Shown here: piece after piece, positions 9,567-17,724 of the stretch
Position numbering within the stretch: the stretch's first letter is position 1
Layout of the letters: each line of letters starts with the position of its first letter
Assembly (NCBI GenBank): GCA_029863625.1
Contig: JAOTUY010000027.1
Span: forward strand, 1 to 39,372
DNA: 39,372 nucleotides
Direction: 5' to 3'
Source of the DNA: Acidimicrobiia bacterium
Lineage (GTDB): Bacteria; Actinomycetota; Acidimicrobiia; Spongiisociales; UBA4744
Translations under genes and position numbers: made by a program
The notes under the pieces: generated by a model
The model's input: only the letters and a program-made list of their open reading frames with translations
Told to the model about the DNA's origin: nothing
Database searches by the model: none

Positions 9567-9710
9567 GGCCTAGGTGCGGTAATTTCGATGACGACAGCGA
9601 CCACCTTAGGCCCCAAACTGAACCGGCTATCTCATCGCAATGCCCCCCAGCGACGGTTCAGCCTCCCAGCCGGGTGGTCGTTGTCATGGGAGAAAGAAGC
9701 CGCTCTGGGG

Positions 9711-9800
9711 CTCGTACCTCGTACCTCGTATCTCGTACTTCGCATAACACGGCGGGCAGACAGCGTTGGGTACGAGGTACAACGCAGCGAGGAACGAGCT
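9711..9800. repeat. Heptamer array CGTACCT (four copies) within a long inverted repeat
   Basis: CGTACCT, CGTACCT, CGTATCT and CGTACTT run from 9713 to 9740. The segment at about 9769-9800 carries the reverse complement (TACGAGGTAC, then GAGGAACGAGC), so the whole folds back imperfectly. It abuts the end of the minus-strand epimerase gene and may act in termination. Confidence 0.7.
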
Positions 9801-9801
9801 G

Positions 9802-10791
9802 CTACATCCTTGGCAGCTCTCTCGTGACCAGTCCTTCCTGAACGAACCACTCGATGGTCCGTCGGACGGTCTGGCGGGCCGGCGTGTACTCGAGTCCGAG
9901 GTCGCGTACGGCTCGCGATCCGTCGTAGGAATGACCGAATGACATCACGCGCATCATCTCCCGACAAAAGCGGGGACGGCGCCGCACCGCCCGGGAACCC
10001 ATCTCGACAATGCCGGCACCTCCCATAGCCAGCCAGCCGGGCAAGGTGGGAAGGCGAAGCCGGAGCCCGGTCACTTCTTCGAGGAGCCCAACGGCTTCCT
10101 CAGTCGAGAGGGTGAACCCGCTCAGCACATAGCGCTCACCGGCGAGGCCGCTCGCTTCCGCCAGGAGATGACCCCTGCCGCAGTCATCGATGTCGACAAT
10201 GCTGAAGTGGGAATCGACCACCGCCGGGATCCTTCCGTTGATCAGGTCCAGGAACAACTTCCCGGTCCCCGCGGCCCGTCCCGGACCTTGCACGGAAGAC
10301 GGGTTGACCACCACCAACTCGACGCTGGTTTTCTCGGAGAGCAGCATTCGCTCCGCTTCGTACTTGGAGCGTTCGTAGTTGGAAAGGAACCAGCCACGGT
10401 GTGGCGACCGTTCATTCCCGACCGATCCGCGCTCCTCCCCCAAAGTCGTGGCCGAGGACGTGTAGACCATCCTCCGAGCACCCACCGCGGCCGCAGCCCG
10501 CAGCGTGTTGCGGGAACCGTCCACATTGACCCGGAACAGCATCGCTGGATCTGCCAGGCACATCTCGTTGTAGCCGGCAACGTGAAACACCACGTCGCAC
10601 CCGTCCATGGCCGACGCAACGGCGCTGAAGTCGAGGATGTCCCCGCGCACCGGTCTGGCCCCCAGTCTCGCCACCGTCGCCGCGGCGGTGTCCGAGCGGA
10701 CCAGTGCCCGCACCTCCCGGCCTTGGGACACGAGTTGTTTCAGGAGAGCGAGGCCGACCACGCCGGAACCCCCGGTAACCAGGGTGCTCAT
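9802..10791 (-). CDS. NAD-dependent epimerase/dehydratase (extended SDR, HpnA/dihydroflavonol reductase-like)
   Basis: This 329-residue extended short-chain dehydrogenase/reductase has the Rossmann glycine motif TGGSGVVG at residues 5-12, the acidic VRGDILD segment, and the catalytic YxxxK in NYERSKYEAE. It most resembles sugar-nucleotide epimerases and dihydroflavonol-4-reductase-like proteins, including the hopanoid-associated HpnA type. The substrate cannot be read from sequence. ATG 10791 overlaps the pgsA stop in an ATGA junction, so translation is coupled and the start is well fixed. Codons upstream of it belong to pgsA in another frame. The pgsA linkage allows a role in lipid or envelope metabolism, which is inference. 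Confidence 0.87.
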   Translation of the reverse strand: MSTLVTGGSGVVGLALLKQLVSQGREVRALVRSDTAAATVARLGARPVRGDILDFSAVASAMDGCDVVFHVAGYNEMCLADPAMLFRVNVDGSRNTLRAAAAVGARRMVYTSSATTLGEERGSVGNERSPHRGWFLSNYERSKYEAERMLLSEKTSVELVVVNPSSVQGPGRAAGTGKLFLDLINGRIPAVVDSHFSIVDIDDCGRGHLLAEASGLAGERYVLSGFTLSTEEAVGLLEEVTGLRLRLPTLPGWLAMGGAGIVEMGSRAVRRRPRFCREMMRVMSFGHSYDGSRAVRDLGLEYTPARQTVRRTIEWFVQEGLVTRELPRM

Positions 10792-11342
10792 GACCGATCG
10801 GCAGCCCGAACGACCGACCAGAAGCTCGCAACGTATTGCCAACCGGAGGCGATGGTGATGGCTGCCGCGAACCACATCGCCCACTCGTCGAGGTAGAGCG
10901 GTCCCCACGGCTCGGCCAGTCGCAACATCGCCAAACCGATGGCGACGAATTGGGCATTGGCCTTGACCTTGCCCCACATCGACGGTTTCACCACCTGCCC
11001 CTCGAGCGCGGCCATGCCGCGCAAAGCCATGACCGTGAACTCGCGGATGATGATGATCAGCGCCACCCACACGGACGCCCGGTCCACGGCAATCAAGGCC
11101 AGCAGCGACCCCGTGACAAGGAGTTTGTCAGCCGTGGAGTCCAGGAATGCGCCGAGGACGGTGCCGATATTCCAACGCCGGGCAAAGAAACCGTCAAGGA
11201 AATCAGTGAAAGCCGCAATGGTGAAGAGCACCACTGCATAGGTGTAGTTGTTTTCGACGGTCCCTTCCGCCATGACGAGCGCCATGATCACCGGCGTCAT
11301 CAGGATCCGCGCCACCGCCAGAAGGTTGGGCAGGGATTTCAC
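10788..11342 (-). CDS. pgsA: CDP-diacylglycerol--glycerol-3-phosphate 3-phosphatidyltransferase
   Basis: This 184-residue membrane enzyme belongs to the CDP-alcohol phosphatidyltransferase family. The full active-site signature is present: D47-x2-D50-G-x2-A-R-x8-G64-x3-D68-x3-D72, in TDFLDGFFARRWNIG and GAFLDSTADK. About four to six hydrophobic segments surround it. Length and sequence fit PgsA, which makes phosphatidylglycerophosphate; the family also contains cardiolipin and phosphatidylinositol synthases, so the substrate assignment is by resemblance. The start is GTG at 11342 with GAGGAG upstream. It overlaps the downstream epimerase by 4 bases. Confidence 0.92.
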   Translation of the reverse strand: MKSLPNLLAVARILMTPVIMALVMAEGTVENNYTYAVVLFTIAAFTDFLDGFFARRWNIGTVLGAFLDSTADKLLVTGSLLALIAVDRASVWVALIIIIREFTVMALRGMAALEGQVVKPSMWGKVKANAQFVAIGLAMLRLAEPWGPLYLDEWAMWFAAAITIASGWQYVASFWSVVRAADRS

Positions 11343-11381
11343 TGGTCTCCTCGAGATGGTCGCGCCGTGATGATACAGAAG

Positions 11382-11416
11382 CAGTCATCAGTTCTCAGCC
11401 GTCGGTTCTCGGCGAT
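11382..11416. repeat. Heptamer array, unit CAGTTCT-like (five copies)
   Basis: Five 7-base units run CAGTCAT, CAGTTCT, CAGCCGT, CGGTTCT, CGGCGAT, continuing into CAGCGCC. They lie in the divergent spacer between pgsA and the plus-strand coiled-coil gene, so they are not confined to gene ends. Confidence 0.7.
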
Positions 11417-11465
11417 CAGCGCCGGGTCCTCCGGTAGCATAAGGGGTGGCTACGGAGGTGAAACC

Positions 11466-11903
11466 GTGCACGCCTCAGTTCCGGACTCCCTCGAAGAGCT
11501 ACGCAAGGAATTGTCGGATATCCAGAAGCAGCTCTACGAACTCCCTGCCGATGCCTTCCAGGAACGGGTTACGCTGCACGATCGCCAGGTTGAGTTACGT
11601 GCCCTCGCCGGCCCTCTGCACATGAGAACGGTTTCGACGGACGATCTGCTTGCCAGGTTGACCGATCTCGAACGGCACCGAGATGCTCTTCTCGGAGACC
11701 ACCTCGACATGGCCCATACCGGTGGCGCCACCGGTGCCGGGGGCGGAGGAGGCGGGGCCGGCATCGACTTGCAGAACGTCATGAAGATCAACGAGGCCAT
11801 CGACCGTTCGAGCGGCCGCGCTGCTCTTGAGAAGAAGATCCAGGAGATCCGGGTCGAGATCCGACGCCGAGCCGAAAAGCAAGGCCAGGATCAGAGTAAG
11901 TAG
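11466..11903 (+). CDS. Small coiled-coil protein of unknown function
   Basis: This 145-residue protein is not recognised. The N-terminal third (SLEELRKELSDIQKQLYEL) and the segment LARLTDLERHRDALL look like amphipathic helices or coiled coil. A glycine-rich hinge (GGATGAGGGGGGAG, about residues 84-97) follows. The C-terminus is a strongly charged helix (LEKKIQEIRVEIRRRAE). There is no signal peptide or membrane segment. GTG 11466 has an excellent Shine-Dalgarno (GGAGGTGA) 5 bases upstream, so an apparent open extension reaching back through the pgsA region is not used. It is the only plus-strand gene in a long minus-strand block. The two-helix-plus-hinge shape suggests a scaffold or oligomeriser. 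Confidence 0.72.
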   Translation: MHASVPDSLEELRKELSDIQKQLYELPADAFQERVTLHDRQVELRALAGPLHMRTVSTDDLLARLTDLERHRDALLGDHLDMAHTGGATGAGGGGGGAGIDLQNVMKINEAIDRSSGRAALEKKIQEIRVEIRRRAEKQGQDQSK

Positions 11904-11974
11904 TCAGGAGCCATCAGCGGCCGGTAGCCATAACCCGAGCCCCGCGCGGACCGGTAACCGATGTCTGACTACTT
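11898..11974. terminator. Inverted repeat AAGTAGTCAG/CTGACTACTT between convergent genes
   Basis: A perfect 10-bp outer stem (11898-11907 with 11965-11974) encloses a GC-rich inner part (GCCGGTA and ACCGGT) that can pair further. The left arm contains the coiled-coil gene's stop codon. The right arm lies before the end of the convergent aminotransferase gene. It is placed to terminate both transcripts. The sequence resembles the repeat at 1186-1260. Confidence 0.5.
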
Positions 11975-11995
11975 AAGACTGCGAGCGAAGCGAGC

Positions 11996-13348
11996 CTATC
12001 CGCCCTTCTCCTGGCGGGTTAACGCGTGCTCGCGTTTCGGAGGCCGCAAGCTTGCCTCGGTTCGGTTGAGGATCTCATCGACCTCATCGGGCTGGATCAC
12101 GAAGGGAAGCCGATACCTGATCGAGTTCGGGCCGCACGGCAAGGCAATCAACTCATTGTCGAACATGTCACCAAGGATCTGACCGCGCCGTTCCGGTGTG
12201 TCCGCGGTGAAGGCCACCAGAGACCCAAGACCCCGGATATTGGATATCACACCGGTGCGGTTGGCGATTGTGCGCAGTCCGGCCATCAGGCGATCGCCTG
12301 CCTCGCCGACCTGTGCGCACAGGGCCTCCTTCTCGCAAATTTCAATGAACCGACGGCACCGCACCATGTCGACGAGGTTGCCACCCCAGGTGGAGTTGAT
12401 CCGGCTCGAAAGGCTGAAGACGTTGTCCACCACTTCATCGACCCGCGGTGACGCGTAAAACCCGCACACCTGGGTCTTCTTGCCAAAGGCCACGAGGTCG
12501 GGCTTCACCTCGTAGTGCTGCCACATCCAGGGCTTCCCGGAGCCGAAGAACCCGGTCTGCACCTCATCGAAGATCAGCATCGAATCCCGCTCATCGGCGA
12601 TCCGGCGCAACGCCGCCAGGAACTCGCCGCGGAAATGATTGTCGCCACCCTCTCCCTGCATCGGTTCGATGAGGATGGCAGCGATTCTGTTCCCGTACCG
12701 GGAATAGACCTCTTCGATGTCGTCGTAGGCCCGCTCCTCCTCCGCCTCGATGTTGTTGGCGATCCCGCCCTGAAGGTCGAATTCGATGGCCGGGTTGTGG
12801 ACCCGGGGCCAATCGAACTTGGGGAAGAGGCCAATCTTGTCGGGTCGAGTGTTGGTCAGGCTGAGGGTGTAGCCGGTGCGGCCGTGGAATGCCTGACGGA
12901 AGTGGAGAATCACCAGATCGTTGACGTTGCTTTCGAAGCTGGTTCGTCCTATTTTGCGCGCCTTCCAGTCAAAGGCGGTCTTGAGGGCGTTCTCGACGCC
13001 GAGAGCGCCACCCGATACCCAGAAGTGATGGGGGAACCCGTCCGGCGTGACCTTGGTCGCGAAGGCCTCAACAAACCTGGCCATCTCGACGGTGTATACG
13101 TCGGAGTTTGATGTTTTGGTGGTTGCGGCCCGCAGGAGCTCTTCCTGGAACTCCGGGTCGAGCAACATCGGATGACGGTATCCCATCGGCCAGGAGGCGA
13201 AGAACGAAAAGGCATCGAGGTAGCGTTTGCCGCTTCGAGCGTCGTGCAACCAGACGCCTTCGGACCGTTCCAGATCCAATACGACGGGGTATCCGTCGAC
13301 CAGCTGATGACGTGTCAAGACCTCGTGGACATCGTCCGGACCGATCAT
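11996..13348 (-). CDS. lat: L-lysine 6-transaminase (lysine epsilon-aminotransferase)
   Basis: This 450-residue PLP enzyme is of the class III aminotransferase fold. It moves the epsilon-amino group of lysine to 2-oxoglutarate, giving aminoadipate semialdehyde (which cyclises to piperideine-6-carboxylate) and glutamate. Family features are SGGALGVENALKTAF for phosphate binding, IEPMQGEGGDNHF, the cofactor Asp in IFDEVQTGF, and the PLP lysine in AFGKKTQVCG (about K290), a segment characteristic of Lat proteins such as the Mycobacterium enzyme. ATG 13348 has AAAGGAGCT upstream. No dehydrogenase for the semialdehyde is in the window. Known homologues serve lysine catabolism, osmolyte or persistence roles; which applies here is open. 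Confidence 0.93.
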   Translation of the reverse strand: MIGPDDVHEVLTRHQLVDGYPVVLDLERSEGVWLHDARSGKRYLDAFSFFASWPMGYRHPMLLDPEFQEELLRAATTKTSNSDVYTVEMARFVEAFATKVTPDGFPHHFWVSGGALGVENALKTAFDWKARKIGRTSFESNVNDLVILHFRQAFHGRTGYTLSLTNTRPDKIGLFPKFDWPRVHNPAIEFDLQGGIANNIEAEEERAYDDIEEVYSRYGNRIAAILIEPMQGEGGDNHFRGEFLAALRRIADERDSMLIFDEVQTGFFGSGKPWMWQHYEVKPDLVAFGKKTQVCGFYASPRVDEVVDNVFSLSSRINSTWGGNLVDMVRCRRFIEICEKEALCAQVGEAGDRLMAGLRTIANRTGVISNIRGLGSLVAFTADTPERRGQILGDMFDNELIALPCGPNSIRYRLPFVIQPDEVDEILNRTEASLRPPKREHALTRQEKGG

Positions 13349-13419
13349 CCGCAGCTCCTTTCGCCGGGTCCTGAGGAAGGCCCTTACCCAAAACCATACA
13401 GATCGCAGAAGAGGGCGGA

Positions 13420-13447
13420 ACCAGCCACCAGCGACCAGCGACCAGGC
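13420..13447. repeat. Heptamer array ACCAGCG (four copies)
   Basis: Four units run ACCAGCC, ACCAGCG, ACCAGCG, ACCAGGC in the spacer between tryptophanase and lysine aminotransferase. Just beyond, GGCTAGAAGC occurs twice (13461-13470 and 13484-13493). Confidence 0.75.
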
Positions 13448-13510
13448 CTACCACATTTTTGGCTAGAAGCTGGGAGCCAAGCGGGCTAGAAGCCGGGTTG
13501 ATGGTTGGCC

Positions 13511-13573
13511 GGCCCCCTCCCCGCCTTCGGCGGTACTCCCCCCTACCGACTCGCTTCGCTCGCCAGGGGGGAG
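13511..13573. repeat. GC-rich intergenic hairpin element 2
   Basis: The element contains a CCGCC-TTC-GGCGG hairpin (13521-13533). A perfect 9-bp inverted repeat CTCCCCCCT/AGGGGGGAG (13536-13544 with 13565-13573) encloses ACCGACTCGCTTCGCTCG (13545-13562). That 18-base core recurs exactly at 22159-22176. The element ends 6 bases from the tryptophanase stop codon, so it may double as a terminator. Confidence 0.75.
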
Positions 13574-13579
13574 ACCCTC

Positions 13580-14956
13580 CTACACCGGCTCGAACCGGGC
13601 GGTGAAATGGCGCAGCCAGGGTGCCTGCTCGACAATGCGATAGCCGCGCAAATGCTCGGCCCGCTCGGCCACGGCAATCACCACTTCTCCCACATAGTCG
13701 ATGTGCGACTGGGTGTAGGTACGGCGCGGAACTGCCAGACGGACCAGTTCCATAGCGGCCGGAAGCTCGGTGCCGTCGGGTTGTGGCTTGCCGAACATCA
13801 CCGAGCCGATCTCCACCCCCCGTACCCCACCTTCGCGATAGAGCTCGACGGCCAACGCTTGGGCCGGGTACTCGTGAGGAGGGATGTGCCCCAGGAAACT
13901 CTTCGCGTCGAGATAGACGGCATGACCGCCCGGCGGCCGAACAATAGGTACCCCGGCACCGCTCACCTTGTCCGCCAGGTAGCCGGTCGATCGGATCCGG
14001 TACCGGAGATATTCCTCCTGCAAAACCTCGACCAGCCCTTGGGCAATCGCTTCGAGGTCGTATCCGGCCAGACCGCCGTAGGTTGGGAAGCCCTCCGTCA
14101 GGATCAGCAGGTTCCGGCACTGCCGGGCGACATGCGGGTTGTTCATCGCCAAGAACCCACCGATGTTCGATAATCCATCCTTCTTGGCGGACATCGTGCA
14201 TCCGTCAACGAGCGAGAACATCTCCTGGGCGATCTCTTTCGGCGTTCGGTCGGCGTACCCCTCCTCCCGCTGTTTGATGAACCAGGCATTCTCGGCGAAC
14301 CGGCAGGCATCGAGAAAGAACGGAATCTCGTAGCGATTGCATACCTCCCGCACGGCGCGGAGGTTGGCCATCGAAACGGGCTGACCGCCACCGGAGTTGT
14401 TGGTAACGGTGACCATGATCAGCGGCACCCGCTCGCGCCCAACCTCTTCGATGGTCCGGACGAGGGCTACGACATCCATGTTCCCTTTGAAGGGAGCCTC
14501 CGAGGAGGGATCGATTCCCTCGGATATGACCAGATCCCGGGCCTCGGCATTCTGATACTCGACGTTGGCACGTGTCGTGTCGAAGTGTGTGTTGTTGGGG
14601 ACCACATCGCCCTCGTTGACCACCGTGGTGAACAGGATCTTCTCCGCCGCCCGACCTTGATGAGTGGGGATTATCTCCTGGAGACCGGTGAGGTCCTCTA
14701 TGACATCTCGCAACCGGTAGAACGACCGGCTGCCGGCATACGATTCATCTCCAACCATCATCCCCGCCCACTGCTGAGCGGACATGGCTCCGGTGCCCGA
14801 ATCGGTGAGGAGATCGATTATTACCTCATCGCCGTGCAATCCGAACAGGTTGTAGCCTGCTCGAAGCAGCGCTTCCTGCCGCTGCTCACCGGTCGGAAAA
14901 TCGATGGCCTGCACACTGTGAATGCGGAACGGTTCGATGATCGTCCTATACGGCAT
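13580..14956 (-). CDS. tnaA: Tryptophanase (tryptophan indole-lyase)
   Basis: This 458-residue PLP beta-eliminating lyase is of the tryptophanase/tyrosine phenol-lyase family. Shared signatures are LTDSGTGAMSAQQWAGMM, IIPTHQGRAAE, HFDTTRANVE, and SAKKD with the PLP lysine at about K259. Near the C-terminus the segment VEIGSVMFG matches tryptophanase; tyrosine phenol-lyases carry an Arg (MERG) there to bind the phenol ring. Tryptophanase is therefore the better call, giving indole, pyruvate and ammonia. ATG 14956 has GAGAGGGA upstream. No tnaC leader peptide or tnaB permease was seen nearby. The lysine aminotransferase gene lies 231 bases downstream beyond a repeat-rich spacer, so the two may not share a transcript. 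Confidence 0.9.
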   Translation of the reverse strand: MPYRTIIEPFRIHSVQAIDFPTGEQRQEALLRAGYNLFGLHGDEVIIDLLTDSGTGAMSAQQWAGMMVGDESYAGSRSFYRLRDVIEDLTGLQEIIPTHQGRAAEKILFTTVVNEGDVVPNNTHFDTTRANVEYQNAEARDLVISEGIDPSSEAPFKGNMDVVALVRTIEEVGRERVPLIMVTVTNNSGGGQPVSMANLRAVREVCNRYEIPFFLDACRFAENAWFIKQREEGYADRTPKEIAQEMFSLVDGCTMSAKKDGLSNIGGFLAMNNPHVARQCRNLLILTEGFPTYGGLAGYDLEAIAQGLVEVLQEEYLRYRIRSTGYLADKVSGAGVPIVRPPGGHAVYLDAKSFLGHIPPHEYPAQALAVELYREGGVRGVEIGSVMFGKPQPDGTELPAAMELVRLAVPRRTYTQSHIDYVGEVVIAVAERAEHLRGYRIVEQAPWLRHFTARFEPV

Positions 14957-15017
14957 GGATTCCCTCTCGACGAAGTCGGCTCAGTCTGACATGACGAGCC
15001 CCACGGCGCCCATTCGC

Positions 15018-15611
15018 TCAGTCACCGTCTCGCCAACGGTTGGCCAGCTGGTCGGCGTACTCGTTCCATTTGAATCCGGCGTGCGCTTTGATCCACCGCA
15101 GGTCGAGTTCCGGTCGTCGGCGGAACCCTTCATATACAGTCTTGACCAGGTCGAGGTTTTCCACTTGACCGGTCTTGCGCCTCCATCCCCGCTTCTCCCA
15201 ACCGGCGGCCCACTCGTTGATCGTCCGCACGGCCAGGTTGCTGTCGCTGTACACCACTACGGCCAGGCCGGAAGGCACCAGACGGAGCGCAGCGATCAAC
15301 GCGGTCAGTTCCATACGGTTGTTGGTGGTGGCCGGATCGTGACCGTACGCTTGGGCGATGAGAACATCATCGACGACGTAGGCGGCTCCCCACCCACCGG
15401 GACCCGGGTTGGGAGAGGCTCCCCCGTCTGTGAACACCCCGGACATCGGATCCCCGGTTTTGGTTCGGGTGGTTCCGGAACCGCCCTGCACCGCCTTGAC
15501 ACGGTCCCGGCATTCGAAGCACCGCGACGGCTGCCAGCCCGGATAGCGCTCGACGACGGACCTCGACAGAGAGAACGTCGCACCGCAATCTGAGCAGGTG
15601 AAATCGGGCAT
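15018..15611 (-). CDS. rnhA: Ribonuclease HI with N-terminal zinc-ribbon
   Basis: This 197-residue protein has two parts. Residues 1-38 form a four-cysteine zinc-ribbon (C6, C9, C31, C34; CSDCGATFSLS then PSRCFECRDR) of the kind often called a probable zinc-ribbon (PF13451-like). Residues 58 onward form an RNase H type I domain with the four acidic catalytic residues: D62 in FTDGGASPNPGPGGWG, E101 in NRMELTALIAAL, D123 in YSDSN, and D187 in NEYADQLA. It should cut the RNA strand of RNA-DNA hybrids. The start is either ATG 15611 or the adjacent GTG 15614. The N-terminal ribbon is unlike the usual eukaryotic hybrid-binding domain. The role of the ribbon is inferred to be nucleic-acid binding. 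Confidence 0.9.
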   Translation of the reverse strand: MPDFTCSDCGATFSLSRSVVERYPGWQPSRCFECRDRVKAVQGGSGTTRTKTGDPMSGVFTDGGASPNPGPGGWGAAYVVDDVLIAQAYGHDPATTNNRMELTALIAALRLVPSGLAVVVYSDSNLAVRTINEWAAGWEKRGWRRKTGQVENLDLVKTVYEGFRRRPELDLRWIKAHAGFKWNEYADQLANRWRDGD

Positions 15612-15711
15612 CACGCCAGGTTAGGAGTCTTCCCCGGTGAAGTGGTCGGGTCGCAGCGATAGAGCGACGGGCCAGCCTTGTTACGTCACCGTCAAGCCGT
15701 TGGCTCGATGC

Positions 15712-16113
15712 TCAATAGGTGGCCTTCACCGACAGCACCGGGCACTCGGCGCCGAGCAGAATCTCCTGAGCGTTGCTCCCCAAGATGAGTTTCCCGACTG
15801 CCGACCGGCGCCGCAAACCGATGACGATGAGTTCGGCGTTTTCGTCCCTGGCGCACTGAATGAGGTCTTCGCTCGGCGATTGCCCGCGCACGTATTCGTG
15901 GATCTCGTGGGGAACGCCCAGACTCGTGAGCCGTTGCTCAATCTGTTCGAGCTCGACCCGATAGGCGAGGACCTCTTCTGCTTCCTCTTTGTCGCCGCCC
16001 TCCATCGAATGCACGACGACCAGCTCAGCCTGGCGGAGCTGCACCTCTTCGATGGCCCTATCAAGAGCCGCCGCACCCGCCGGACTATTGATGAACCCAA
16101 CAACGACCTTCAT
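15712..16113 (-). CDS. Universal stress protein (UspA family)
   Basis: This 133-residue single-domain universal stress protein begins KVVVGFINSPAGAAALDRA, the usual first strand and helix. Near the C-terminus the ATP-binding glycine motif is visible in GLRRRSAVGKLILGSNAQEIL, followed by CPVLSVK, the usual last strand. Such proteins bind ATP or AMP and are made under starvation, hypoxia or other stress. ATG 16113 was chosen over an upstream in-frame start because the family begins there and GAGTGAGGAGCGG supplies a Shine-Dalgarno; the longer version would overlap glpK. It lies 56 bases downstream of glpK on the same strand. Confidence 0.9.
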   Translation of the reverse strand: MKVVVGFINSPAGAAALDRAIEEVQLRQAELVVVHSMEGGDKEEAEEVLAYRVELEQIEQRLTSLGVPHEIHEYVRGQSPSEDLIQCARDENAELIVIGLRRRSAVGKLILGSNAQEILLGAECPVLSVKATY

Positions 16114-16169
16114 CCGCTCCTCACTCTGTATTGGTTCCCCTGAGGCTACCGGTCGCTCACCCGGGCCAA

Positions 16170-17663
16170 CTAAACCCAGTCGAGGGTCCGATTCACCGTC
16201 TTCTTCCATCGAGCGTACAGCTCATCACGCTGCGATCCGATCGTAACAGGTTGCCACGCTCGGTCCAGGCCCCAATTGGCTTTCAGGTCGTCGAACCCAT
16301 CCCAGTACCCCACCGCCAGGCCCGCCGCGCAGGCGGCCCCCAGCGCTGTGGTTTCTGCGACCACGGGCCGCAATACGGGCACTCCCAGCTGGTCGGCCTG
16401 GAACTGCATCAACAGGTCGTTGTAAACCATGCCCCCGTCGACTTTCAGCGAGGTGAGTTCCACCCCGGAGTCGAGGTTCATCGCGTCGAGTACTTCACGG
16501 GTCTGGAAGGCAGTGGCCTCCAGAGCCGCTCGGGCCAGATGGCCCTTGGTGGCGAACCGGGTCAACCCAGCGATAACGCCCCGGGCGTCACTCCTCCAGT
16601 GGGGGGCGAAAAGACCGGAGAAGGCCGGCACGAAGTAGACACCGCCGTTATCGGCGACCGAGCGCGCCAGTGCCTCTACCTCCGCCGCCGAATCGATGAT
16701 CTCGAGGTTGTCGCGCAGCCACTGGACCAAGGCCCCCGCAATGGCGATCGAACCCTCAAGCGCGTAGATCGCCGGCTCGCCATCGACCTGGTAGGCGACC
16801 GTCGTCAGCAGCCCGTTCTGTGACGTAACCGGGTCGGATCCTGTATTCAACAGCATGAAGCACCCCGTGCCGTAAGTGTTCTTGGCCTCACCGACATCGA
16901 AGCAAACCTGCCCGAACAAGGCCGCTTGCTGATCTCCGAGAATGCCCGCAATAGGCACTCCCTCGAGCACACCAACCGCCCGGCCATAGATTTCAGAGGA
17001 CGGGTGAATCTCAGGAAGCATCGCACGTGGCACTCCGACGGCGCCGAGTAGGTCGTCGTCCCAGTCGAGCGTCGCCAGATTCATGAGCAGGGTTCGCGAC
17101 GCGTTGGTCACGTCGGTGAGATGCCGGCCACCAGACGGCCCACCCGTGAGGTTCCATAACTCCCAGCTGTCAATCGTGCCGAATAACAGCTCACCGGACT
17201 CGGCTCGTGACCGGGCCCCCTCGAGGTGATCAAGTAGCCAGGAAACCTTGGGTCCGGAGAAGTACGTTGCGAGCGGCAAACCGGTTTGGGAGCGGAACCG
17301 ATCGGGCCCGCCCTGGGCCGCAAGCTCGTTACAGAGGCCGGCGGTCCGGGTGTCCTGCCAGACGATGGCGTTGTGGATCGGCTTACCGGTAGAACGCTCC
17401 CACACGACCACCGTTTCCCGCTGATTGGTTATGCCTACCGATACCAGATCAGACGGGCGCAATCCACCTCGCTCGAGGCCTTTGTCGATAACCAGCCGGG
17501 ACCGATCCCATATCTCGGCTGCGTCATGCTCGACCCATCCTGGTTGAGGAAATATCTGCTTGTGTTCCTCCTGGTACGCGGACACGACCTGCCCGCTGTG
17601 GTTGAACACCATGAAGCGAGTGCTGGTAGTGCCCTGATCGAGCGCTCCTACGTATTCGCCCAT
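16170..17663 (-). CDS. glpK: Glycerol kinase
   Basis: This 497-residue FGGY-family kinase phosphorylates glycerol with ATP to sn-glycerol 3-phosphate. The N-terminal phosphate loop [40 protein letters not shown], the glycerol-site segment [43 protein letters not shown], and the C-terminal [19 protein letters not shown] with [11 protein letters not shown] are all standard. ATG 17663 has GAAGGAGGCGGA upstream. No glycerol facilitator or glycerol-3-phosphate dehydrogenase gene is adjacent, so uptake and the next step must be encoded elsewhere. Confidence 0.97.
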   Translation of the reverse strand: MGEYVGALDQGTTSTRFMVFNHSGQVVSAYQEEHKQIFPQPGWVEHDAAEIWDRSRLVIDKGLERGGLRPSDLVSVGITNQRETVVVWERSTGKPIHNAIVWQDTRTAGLCNELAAQGGPDRFRSQTGLPLATYFSGPKVSWLLDHLEGARSRAESGELLFGTIDSWELWNLTGGPSGGRHLTDVTNASRTLLMNLATLDWDDDLLGAVGVPRAMLPEIHPSSEIYGRAVGVLEGVPIAGILGDQQAALFGQVCFDVGEAKNTYGTGCFMLLNTGSDPVTSQNGLLTTVAYQVDGEPAIYALEGSIAIAGALVQWLRDNLEIIDSAAEVEALARSVADNGGVYFVPAFSGLFAPHWRSDARGVIAGLTRFATKGHLARAALEATAFQTREVLDAMNLDSGVELTSLKVDGGMVYNDLLMQFQADQLGVPVLRPVVAETTALGAACAAGLAVGYWDGFDDLKANWGLDRAWQPVTIGSQRDELYARWKKTVNRTLDWV

Positions 17664-17724
17664 TCCGCCTCCTTCAGGCCGACTTCCGTGCTCAAACTGC
17701 GAGCGCCGGCTGGACTCTCACGGC

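Larger units (their letters stand above)
9476..9801. other. Spacer upstream of mfd (326 bases, no gene)
   Basis: No credible coding sequence was found here. From the mfd side the spacer holds a -10-like TACGCT (9485-9490, minus), several CTAGG-type words, two abutting palindromes (9531-9566), and a heptamer array folded into a long inverted repeat (9711-9800) that ends at the 3' end of the epimerase gene. Confidence 0.7.

Noticed and set aside
13068..14201. Open frame of 377 codons bridging lat and tnaA
   Set aside because: It crosses two genuine PLP enzymes and the repeat-filled spacer, with no motif of its own.
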